DNA of 64,000 nucleotides from Ryuthela nishihirai (Eukaryota; Arthropoda; Arachnida; Araneae; Heptathelidae), in the NCBI GenBank assembly GCA_038380435.1, contig JAWZYU010000007.1:21865001-21929000 (forward strand), given 5' to 3'. The notes under the pieces are model-generated. The model did not search any database, was not told the DNA's origin, and saw only the letters and a program-made list of their open reading frames with translations. Made by a program: the position numbers and the translations under genes. The first letter of the stretch is position 1. Every line of letters begins with the position of its first letter. This document shows positions 56,263-64,000 of this stretch, one piece after another.

Positions 56263-56600
56263 CAGTGGACCCCCGATATAACGCGCATGTCGGGCGGGAA
56301 ACAACACCCGCGTTATAAGGTGAACCGCGTTATACCGAGCGGCGCGGTGGCGACACAATAAATTTCACACTGTAAGCTTTTCTTTTACTCATCATGCATA
56401 CAATAATTAAACACTATTCAAAATACATGCAGGAACTCAATACATACACAATTACTCAATACGCAGTAACAATAAAATGCGATACTCACTAACGCCGCAC
56501 GGACCTGTATAAACAAACATGTTTGAACTTATCGCGAACATCGCCCGCGCTATAACCGAGTGCGCGGTATAGCGAGCAGCGCTATAACGAAGGTCCACTG
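56263..56600. mobile_element. MITE (CAGTGGACCCCCGATATAAC family), copy 2
   Basis: By eye it is identical to the copy at 54.3 kb except for four extra bases (AAAC) near 56515. TA borders both ends. The near-identity over 330 bp means the two copies diverged very recently. Confidence 0.95.
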
Positions 56601-57590
56601 TATATGTAACCTGGACGGGTCCGGTGACCCCTTGGTTACAATTGTACTGAGAACATTTGTATTTTATGTATTGGTGTTTGATTTTGTGTATTAGTTTTTG
56701 CACTTTATTCTAGTTGTATCTCATTGAATCAAACCTCTGGAACATAATTCATTACATTATTATTTTTTCAGTTCAGTAATTTTTCTAACTTTTAATTGAC
56801 TTAAAAATCCTACTTCTGGAAATTTTAAAAAATCTAATTATATTTTCAAACATAACAAAGTCAACTTCACAAACCTTTCAACCTAAAATTTATAACTTGA
56901 AATATTAATGGCTATAAAAGAGAACTACTAAATTATTAAAAGTCAAAAATTAATACTTCAAAAATAAATTCATCTTTCTTCCATTAATTTTTAAATTTAT
57001 AAACAAAAAATTAAAAAATAATTTAAAGCTTAATTTTAAATTTTAATCTTAATTTTAAATTTTAACTTGTAAAATTTTTAATTTTTGATTTTTTTAACTT
57101 CTTTACTTTAATTTCCTTTTTTCCTTTTCTTTTAATTTTTATAAAAATAATAAAAATAATAAACTTCAATTTTTATGATTTTTTAAATGTTGCTTGGGAA
57201 AGCCTGTATCAAGAACCTACCAGAAAGTTTTACAAAACGTTATATTTCTAGTTGAATAAAGATATTATTATTATTATTCACACCTACCCCTTGAAAAAAT
57301 TCCTGCTGACGTCCATAAATATAACATAAGGCTACAATAAAATAATTTAATACAAATTCCATACGGCTTGTTGATTAATAGTACGGACTCTTGCATCTTA
57401 TGAGAATGGATTATCACATTAAGAGCTACTTATTTTTGAAATTAAGCATTTTTACATAAACATAAACGTTTGAATACCACTCAAATCTTTCTAATTCCCG
57501 ATTTTTAACAAATTTCCTTTAATATTTACATAATTATTAAATTAGAAGCATTTAACAGCGAAGTCTCCTGTTATATTCGCTCTAAACATT
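56601..57590. other. AT-rich intergenic stretch
   Basis: GAATAAAGATATTATTATTATTATTC near 57255 resembles the 3' end of a LINE with simple-repeat tail, but no LINE body is recognised. No gene. Confidence 0.4.
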
Positions 57591-57860
57591 TTCAAAATTG
57601 ACTCTTAAACCAACTTCTAAATCTATATTTATTGTAGTAAGCGGTTTGTTGTAACAACAATAATAATTTGTGTTTTAATTCCCTTGAAGTAAATTTTTAT
57701 GATTAGTGATGCTGCTTTTAAACTGGTTTAACTCTTTAAATATCACATGAATATTGTAGAAAATCAAGAATAAGAAAGATTTGCGTAAGATCTTCAATTT
57801 TGCCGCAAAAAGCTTATTTTCAAAGTTATGAAGTTCCGAATCGGACTTTCACGTAATATA
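57591..57860 (+). repeat. R1 dispersed repeat copy
   Basis: CCAACTTCTAAATCTATATT, then TTTAACTCTTTAAATATCAC, GAATATTGTAGAAAATCAAG and CGCAAAAAGCTTATTTTC match R1 in order. Confidence 0.55.
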
Positions 57861-58240
57861 GAAATGTCCGGAGTTTTTATAATATAATGCATTCTTTCTC
57901 TCCTATTTGACGAACGCTGGTTTCTGTTATCCCAGGGGCCATTCCTCAAGAATTTTAACAAACTTGCGAGAACCGGATCGAATCAGCACCAGCACACAAC
58001 TGAAATTCGCATGGTACACTGGGAAGTGAATTCTAATTCTTTTGTGAAAGCATCAGAGAATACAAACAGTTTCAAGGACTTCCCCGGAATTTCTGTTATC
58101 TCTGGATTATCCCAAGACACTAAACTGACCATCGTCCTCCTGTGAGTCGCCACCAAGAAGTAAAGACCATTATTTCTTCAGTAGGAGTGATCAGCTGTCT
58201 GGAATTTGACCTCCCATTTCATCCTTGTTAACAAGCCCGG
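57861..58240. other. intergenic stretch
   Basis: Less AT-rich than most of the window (for example GAGAACCGGATCGAATCAGC). No RNA or protein recognised. Confidence 0.4.
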
Positions 58241-58247
58241 CACTTCT

Positions 58248-58425
58248 TTACCCGACTAATAACAGAGCCCCCATGGCGCAGTTACAGTAGACCTTGCACA
58301 AAGGGGCGGGAGGCAGCAAATACTCGACAACCCTGCCACGTGTGGCGTCGTGTGGCTTGCCCTTTGGCGGTAGGACGGTTTCCTGGAAGGTGAACAGCTT
58401 CAAGTCCCTTACCCTAAACAACGGG
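58248..58425 (-). CDS. possible 3' coding exon, unknown
   Basis: A GC-richer segment whose minus strand stays open to a TAA. CTGTTCACCTTCCAG|GAAACC looks like a 3' splice acceptor. The following frame has mixed codon use and residues such as GKPHDATRGRVVEYLLPP. I do not recognise it as any family, and chance is a real alternative. Confidence 0.2.
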
Positions 58426-58554
58426 TAAAAGTAACACTTTATTGCATTATAAATTGCTGATCGGTTCTTAATCATCATTTTATTTCAATAAAAGAAATCT
58501 GATATTTACTCATCGGGGGCTAATAATAATAATGAAACAAGTTTCCTATCTTTA

Positions 58555-58800
58555 ACTCTGAGAACTTTTTTGCACAGAATGGGCTAAATGGCAGGTCACA
58601 ATGGCTTCAAGAGTTCAGAGAAAGTTGGGAAATGAGATCCACTGGACAGATGTTAGGAGACTGATGGAAGCCTCCTGTCAAGGTTATCAAGCCTGTTCTT
58701 TAACCTGCACAAGAAGACGGCTTTAGGTCCCATCAGACGGATGGCATCTTTAGTAGAAGTCCTTGTATCCCCTTCCTCACTGAGAGCAAGGTGAGAGTCA
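58555..58800 (-). mobile_element. SINE-A, decayed
   Basis: CTCTGAGAACTTTTTTGCACAG, GTTCTTTAACCTGCACAAG and CCCATCAGACGGATGGC are ordered SINE-A remnants; head lost. Confidence 0.8.
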
Positions 58801-58811
58801 GTGACGATAAG

Positions 58812-59085
58812 GTTGGGTTGGGTTGTTTTACCTCTGAGCGGCACTTTTTTGCACACCATGGGCTAAATGGCCAGGTCACAAGGACCCCGAAGGCTCAGAG
58901 AAGGTTGGGGGAGGGGACCCATTGGAACAGCTGTTGGGAGACAGATGGTAGTCTCCCGTCAAGGCCATCCAGCGTGTTCTTTAACGTGCACAGGGTATGA
59001 CTCTCCCGCACACGGGGCCAGAGTGGCGATAAATCTCAAAGTTGGATTAATTAGGACTTCAACCTGGACCGCCACCGAATGATAT
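58812..59085 (-). mobile_element. SINE-A with internal deletion
   Basis: A young-looking 3' half runs into GGGGCCAGAGTGGCGATAAATCTC, skipping about 120 bp of core. Only a decayed part of the head follows. Confidence 0.9.
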
Positions 59086-59205
59086 TTGAGGAAGGCTAGT
59101 ATTATAGAACCAAACAGAAAAGCAACACTAGAAAGTAACATTCCAGCCTTATGCTACGGGTTCGAACTAAAATCCCTTCTATCCACAGCCAACGACACAG
59201 ATGTC
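59086..59205 (-). mobile_element. possible SINE-B head remnant
   Basis: GCTACGGGTTCGAACTAAAATCCC then ATCCACAGCCAACG resembles the minus-strand SINE-B head. Weak. Confidence 0.35.
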
Positions 59206-59595
59206 AAAGGGCTTGTGTTCAACGATAGAAATAATAATTTTGAACTAGGGGTAGGGCAAAGTACATCAATTCGTGAATTCAATAATCCACTACACCAAAA
59301 AAAATCTGTTTACCCGAAGTAACACTCAAAGAAGCAGGCCAATCAGGAACTATTGTGAAGCAGTCCTATCGCTTCCTACCCCATTCCACCACTGCTTGTG
59401 CTTAATTGCTTTTGCTAGTTAATGCTAAAATATTTTCTATCTCTTTGTTTGGTGTTGGTAATGTTTAACCCGTTTACGTCGATTTCTTATTTTAATGGCA
59501 TGAGGAAAAAAGAAACCGAGTTCGAAACCTAAACAAAGCAGGGACATTCTATTTGCTGTAATTGTAAGCTGGATGAATTCAATTGACGTCAAAAT
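59206..59595. other. intergenic stretch
   Basis: No gene or repeat recognised. Confidence 0.4.
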
Positions 59596-59672
59596 GGCAG
59601 AGTGATTTAAGGTGCCCGGTTTAAACTTTGGTCCTTGAAATGAGGCCGTGGGTTCGAACCTCACTTCTGTCA
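59596..59672 (+). tRNA. tRNA-Leu-like sequence (TAA anticodon position), probably a pseudogene
   Basis: The acceptor arms GGCAGAG and TTCTGTC pair over seven positions with two G-T pairs. The T arm GTGGG-TTCGAAC-CTCAC is sound, and the long variable arm is of the Leu/Ser type. The anticodon-like loop reads TTTAAAC, giving TAA (Leu). The anticodon stem and D arm pair poorly and it is shorter than a normal tRNA-Leu. A run of nine T follows within five bases, as a Pol III terminator would. A decayed tRNA gene or a lone SINE head are both possible. Confidence 0.5.
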
Positions 59673-59751
59673 CGGTAATTTTTTTTTCGTGCTACCATTT
59701 ATTTCAAACAACATAATTATCATTTATTACTTAATTTGTTGCATTTCTGGT

Positions 59752-60139
59752 TGGGTTGGGTTGTTTTACCTCTAAGCGGCACTTTTTTGCACATTATGGG
59801 CTAAATGGCCAGGTCACAAGGACCCCGAAGGCTCAGAGAAGGTTGGGGGAGGGGACCCACTAGAACAGCTGTTGGGAGACAGATGGTAGCCTCCCGTCAA
59901 GGTGATCCAGAGTGTTCTTTAACGTACACAGGGTATGGCTCTCCCGCACAGGGGGCCACGGCTTAACGTCCCATCCGACGGAGAGCGGCTTTTCCAAGCC
60001 CATCGGTGTCACCTACTGACCGTGGGCAGAGCGGGGAATTTTGCGGAGATAAATCTCAACGCTGACTTAGCTGGGACTCGAACCTGGGAACTACATATTA
60101 CGAGCCTGGCGCGCTACCGACTGAACCACCCCCGCCCCA
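59752..60139 (-). mobile_element. SINE-A, full length
   Basis: Complete copy with a 10-bp target duplication CATTTCTGGT at 59742-59751 and 60140-60149. Confidence 0.95.
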
Positions 60140-60143
60140 CATT

Positions 60144-60225
60144 TCTGGTGGATGAGTGGTTATCGTATTTGAAAGTAAAATAGAGAAGTTGGTTTCACAC
60201 CCTGATAAGGCAAGAATGATTGTGC
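60144..60225 (+). mobile_element. possible SINE-B-like head, decayed
   Basis: GGATGAGTGGTTATCG (A-box-like), a weak B box and CCCTGATAAGGCAAGAATG resemble the SINE-B head. The body does not follow. Confidence 0.3.
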
Positions 60226-60269
60226 TGACGATATATTGCCTTTCTGATGAATTTTTGTCTTCCTCACAG

Positions 60270-60659
60270 GGGCGGGGGTGGCTCAGTCGGTAGCGCGCCA
60301 GGCTCGTAATCTGTAGTTCCCAGGTTCGAGTCCCAGCTGGGTCAGCGTTGAGATTTATCTCCGCAAAATTCCCCGCCCTGCCCACGGTCAGTAGGGGACA
60401 CCGATGTGCTTGGAAAGGCCGCCACTCCGTCGGATGGGGCGTTAAGCCGTGGCCCCGTGTGCGGGAGAGCCATACCGTGTGCACGTTAAAGATCACGCTG
60501 GATGGCCTTGACGGGAGGCTACCATCTGTCTCCCAACAGCTGTTCCAGTGGGTCCCCTCCCCCAACCTTCTCTGAGCCTTCGGGGTCCATGTGACCTGGC
60601 CATTTAACCCATGGTGTGCAAAAAAGTGCCGCTCAGAGGTAAAACAACCCAACCCCAGC
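60270..60659 (+). mobile_element. SINE-A, full length, young
   Basis: Head, core and tail close to the family consensus. An 11-bp target duplication CTTCCTCACAG lies at 60259-60269 and 60660-60670. Its right duplicate overlaps the left duplicate of the next SINE-A. Confidence 0.95.
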
Positions 60660-60673
60660 CTTCCTCACAGATA

Positions 60674-61013
60674 TGGGAGGAGGGGGGGTACTTAGTCGGT
60701 TACACGCGCCAGGCTCGTAATCTGCAATTCCCAGGCTCGAGTCCCGGCTGGACCAGCGTTGAGGTTTATCTTCGCAAAACTCTCAGTCCTCGGTCAGTAG
60801 GGGATACAGATAAACTTGGAAAGGCCGCCGTCCGTCGGATGGGATGCCAAGCCGGGGCTCCGGGTGAGGATCCTGTTCACTTTAAAGAACATTCTGGGTA
60901 AGCTGTCCAGTGTTCTAGTGGGTTCCATTTCCCAACCTTCTCGGGGTCCTAGTGACCTGGCCATTTAGACCATTGTGTACAAAAAGAATGCTGCTCAGAA
61001 GTAAAACACCCAA
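60674..61013 (+). mobile_element. SINE-A, older neighbour
   Basis: Diverged head (GGGGGGGTACTTAGTCGGTT) and core with a deletion before the tail AAAACACCCAA. TCCTCACAGATA (60662-60673) and TCCTCGCAGATA (61014-61025) are its target duplication with one change. Confidence 0.9.
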
Positions 61014-61025
61014 TCCTCGCAGATA

Positions 61026-61899
61026 CTCTCCATGAAGTGTTACACATAATCTTTACCATATCTCTTTCCTAAGAAACATTTTTCTATCTACAACAAATAA
61101 ACTTCAGTTTCCTAAACTAAAATATCGTTGCCAAACTTTGCCATAAAAAGAAAATTTTTTGTGTCATTGGTAGAAAGCTATCGCACCATTCTGGTAATAG
61201 ACGCTGCTCTTCATAACGTTAAAAATAAATTATTACGTATAAAATGTTACACCAAGGCTTTTTTCTTTTTTATTGATGTAATTTGTTGTTGTTGTGGTTC
61301 ACATTTGCTTTTTTTTCTTCAGAAGTTAATATTTAATCTTCTAATATTAAAAACTGCATAAATTACAAAACGCGGTTTTTCTGATTTTTTTTTATTATTA
61401 TTTTATTTTTTTGTCATAACCACCACGAATCCTGAATCCTGTATCGATTTCTACTATTAGAAGGGACTGAATTTCGAAAAAAAAGGCGAAATTTTAAACG
61501 ACTACTGAAAAAGATCTATTCACGCTCGAAATTTGAATAACATATTGAGGTGGTCAAGGTTTTATATTTCTTGAAGAAATAAATGGAAAATTCTTTTTTG
61601 GGGTTAGATAGAGAAATGTCATTATTTGTATTTTCCAAATATCAAATTGTTCTAATTTCTATCGTTAAAGAGTGCAAAATTCGGAAGTCTTGAAACCGAA
61701 TGTCTTTGGATTCTTATTCTTCTACTCAGTTTTTAAATTATCTCAAGTTTAAGTTATTGCTTTGATTCTTTGAATTAGCTTTTGATATTAGAATTCGTGA
61801 AAGGTAAAATTTAAACAAAAATTTAAAACAACTATGTTTTCGTCTAGTAAGCGATATATGAAATTATATAAGTATATATATGATTTACATCAGTGTTAC
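61026..61899. other. AT-rich intergenic stretch
   Basis: No gene or repeat recognised. Confidence 0.4.
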
Positions 61900-62192
61900 T
61901 TGGGGCGGGGGTGACTCAGTCCAGCTGGGTCAGGTTGAGATTTATCTCCCCAAAACTCCCGCCCTGCCCACGGTCAGTAGGGGACACCGATGGGCTTGGA
62001 AAGACCGCCGTCCGTCGGTGGGACGTTAAACCGTGGCCACGTGTGCGAGATAGCCATACCCTGTGCACGTTAAAGAACACGCTGGATGGCCTTGACGGGA
62101 GGCTACTATCTGTCTCCCAACAGCTGTTCCAGTGGGTCCTCTCACCCAACCTTCTCTGAGCCTTCGGGGTCCATGTGACCTGGCCATTTAGC
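61900..62192 (+). mobile_element. SINE-A, head deleted, 3' end lost
   Basis: GGGGCGGGGGTGACTCAGTC is joined directly to CAGCTGGGTCAGGTTGAG, removing the middle of the head. The sequence stops at CATTTAGCCA, before the tail. Confidence 0.9.
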
Positions 62193-62552
62193 CACTTCTG
62201 ACACGTCCGCTAGTTCAATAGAACATAACCCCCCCCCCCCATCTTAACTTGTCTTATGGGTAATTTTTCTTTTTTGTAGTAATTTTTTGCATTGACTAAG
62301 GTTTTTACAATTTAAGCATTTTTTAGTTTGTGAATATTTCAACTTTAAAAGTTAACCTTGTTCTTTAGCTTTTTTCCGATCCCTTTTTTTACTATTATAA
62401 AATCCCCCCAAAAATTACCTATCTCTAATTATATTCTACTTTGTTTATATTCTGTTTTGTATATATCTGTTTATCAAAATGTATAAGATAATTTTGGATA
62501 GGGCTCCTCAAAACGGGCGAGATATCTTAAGGTTCCCCAGTACCAAGACGTT
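62193..62552. other. AT-rich spacer
   Basis: A run of C near 62230; nothing else. Confidence 0.45.
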
Positions 62553-62950
62553 TGGGTTCGGTTGTTGGATTATTTTTACATGTGAGCGACAATTTTTACA
62601 CATAACAGGTTAAATGGCCAGATTATAAGGACTCCAGGATCTCAGAGGATGTTGGGGATTGGGTTGCTTTTATATCTGAGCAGGATATTTTTGCTCACAA
62701 TGGGCTAAATTGTCAGATCAAGGATCCCAATGACTCAAGAGAAGGTTCGGGGGGGGGGGATAGTTACTGGACAGCTGTTAGAAGACAGATAGTAGCCTCT
62801 TGTCAAGGTCATCCAGAGTGTTCTTTAACTTAGACAGAGTATGGCTATCCTGCATACCGGGCCATAGCTTAAGGTATGCACTCACTGGTCAGCAACGGAG
62901 GCACGGCATTGTCACTACGGCGTCCTCTTTCTCACCGAGCACAGAATTGA
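62553..62950 (-). mobile_element. two SINE-A 3' ends in tandem, decayed
   Basis: A first 3' end (GGTTCGGTTGTTGGATTATT to CTCAGAGGATGTTGGGGA) is followed at once by a second (TTGGGTTGCTTTTATATCTG) with its core. The second probably inserted into the first. Confidence 0.75.
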
Positions 62951-63237
62951 GGGTTAGCGGAGAATAAAAGTTTGAGAAACTCTGATTTATTCGAAAACTT
63001 TGAGAACCAAATAAACGGTGAAGAGGAAACAGAAAAAACCGGAGAACAAATTGCAAGTGTAAATCTGTTGCAAATCATTTCTAGGCTAATATTTTTCGTC
63101 TTTTTCTGCCAATTTTGACAGTTTTTAGTTAATAAGTTAAAAATGTTATGTTCAAACGAAATATGTAGGAAAATATGAGAGAGATTAAATATGATAATTG
63201 TGCATAAAAATCAGAAAAGGAAGGCTAAATTGCATAC

Positions 63238-63530
63238 TTTTGCCACTGCGCACATAACAGGCTAAATGGTCAGTTCACAAGGACCTTCCAAGTGTTCAGA
63301 GTTGGGTAGGAAGCCCACTAAAGAGCTGGTTGGACAGACTGAAGATCCCCGCTAAAGTCATCCAGTGTGTTTTTTAACGCTACATGGTGTCACTCTCTTA
63401 TTCACGTAGCGATGGTTTAACGTCTCATCCGACGGACGATTCTTTCCAAGTCCTTGTGTCCTGCCCTTCGAAGTCCCTGTTGTCCCAGGGTTGAAATAAC
63501 TTTCAGTACTGGTACAGTTGGGCCTCAAAT
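63238..63530 (-). mobile_element. SINE-A, decayed
   Basis: ACAGGCTAAATGGTCAGTTCACAAGG, TCCAGTGTGTTTTTTAACGC and CATCCGACGGACG keep the family order. Tail and head are not recognisable. Confidence 0.75.
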
Positions 63531-63894
63531 CTCGGTTGATATGTTGTTGACAACGGGAACTTGAAGTTGCGATTGAAATGAACAGTTGTTACCCTCAGTC
63601 GTCAGCTTTTAGTTAGTAAGTTAAAAACGTATTACGTTCAAATGAAACATATGGGAAAATGGGACAAAAATTCGATGAGAAAAAATTTCCGCGTGTTTAA
63701 TATTGAAAGCGAACCATCACAACGGACCTCAATTTTTTCTGTAAGTATAGTATACCTACCCGAACTCTTTTCTACTCCGCATCAGCAAGAGATATTCTGA
63801 TGCTCCGGGGAATTGATGCAAACTAGCTCCCCTTTCTGGAGTTTGTTTAGAAAAATAAATGTCAAAATAAGTTTAATTCCTTTATTGTTGATTT
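63531..63894. other. spacer
   Basis: No gene or repeat recognised. Confidence 0.4.
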
Positions 63895-64000
63895 TGAGGG
63901 GGGGGGGGGGGGCTCAATCGGTAGCACGCCAAGCTCACAATTGAGCCCAAGTTTAAGTACCAGCGTCGAACGAAATTTATCTCCATTAAATCGGTCAGAA
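63895..64000 (+). mobile_element. SINE-A head, cut by window end
   Basis: A poly(G) run leads into GGCTCAATCGGTAGCACGCC, a decayed B box and AAATTTATCTCC. The rest lies outside the window. Confidence 0.8.

Noticed and set aside
54428..56703. Frames sharing VDLRYSAARYTAHSVIARAM near 54.5 and 56.5 kb
   Set aside because: Identical because they lie in the two copies of a MITE; no transposase motif is present.
5923..60652. Recurrent 60-180-residue frames containing HFFAHHGLNGQVTW and SLPSRPSSVFFNVHRV
   Set aside because: They are the same antisense frame of SINE-A in copy after copy. Open length comes from the SINE's GC-rich core, and copies with indels show no selection for the frame.

Overview
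The window is eukaryotic, AT-rich, non-coding DNA from an animal, dominated by repeats. The dense tRNA-derived SINEs, cut-and-paste MITEs, minisatellites and RTE-like LINE suggest an arthropod, perhaps a chelicerate such as a spider. That placement is inference, because no host gene is complete enough to fix the taxon. There is no operon structure, CRISPR array or phage.

Two SINE families account for most of the recognisable sequence. SINE-A is about 390 bp, with a tRNA-like head closest to elongator tRNA-Met (or Thr), a conserved core and a CAACCCAACCC tail. It occurs more than 30 times on both strands, and many copies have clean 10-14 bp target-site duplications (TSDs). SINE-B is about 205 bp, with a tRNA-like head, a body ending AGCAGCTGCTTGAGG and a (TTTA)n tail, in more than 20 copies. 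Two SINE-B loci are chimeric: one has a U6 snRNA copy joined to its 5' end (about 7.1-7.4 kb), and one has a full-length 5S rRNA copy in place of the tRNA head (about 53.2-53.4 kb).

Layout. 0-6 kb: an old dispersed repeat (here called R1), a GC-rich candidate coding exon near 1.2-1.45 kb, and a foldback TIR element inside a SINE-A head. 6-9 kb: SINE-A, a TA-flanked TIR element, the U6/SINE-B chimera and a decayed Jockey/CR1-like endonuclease. 9-17 kb: minisatellites, a palindromic MITE and SINEs. 17.3-21.3 kb: a 3.6-kb RTE-like LINE with endonuclease and reverse transcriptase, broken by two frameshifts and one stop, inserted into a SINE-A with an 11-bp TSD. 22-34 kb: a composite MITE, tRNA-like elements and an 80-bp satellite. 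35-48 kb: long degenerate minisatellites (37-bp and 116-bp periods among them). 50.6-51.3 kb: a GC-rich, CCAAT-containing promoter-like island with a possible first coding exon on the minus strand. 53-54.1 kb: five SINE-B bodies in a row, all minus strand. 54-57 kb: two nearly identical MITEs 2 kb apart. 58-64 kb: stacked SINE-A copies and a tRNA-Leu-like sequence.

The elements form a nested history: SINEs lie inside satellites and R1, a LINE and foldback elements lie inside SINEs, and SINEs lie beside older SINEs at the same site. The autonomous LINE that mobilises SINE-A and SINE-B cannot be identified here; the RTE-like LINE has a different 3' end from both.
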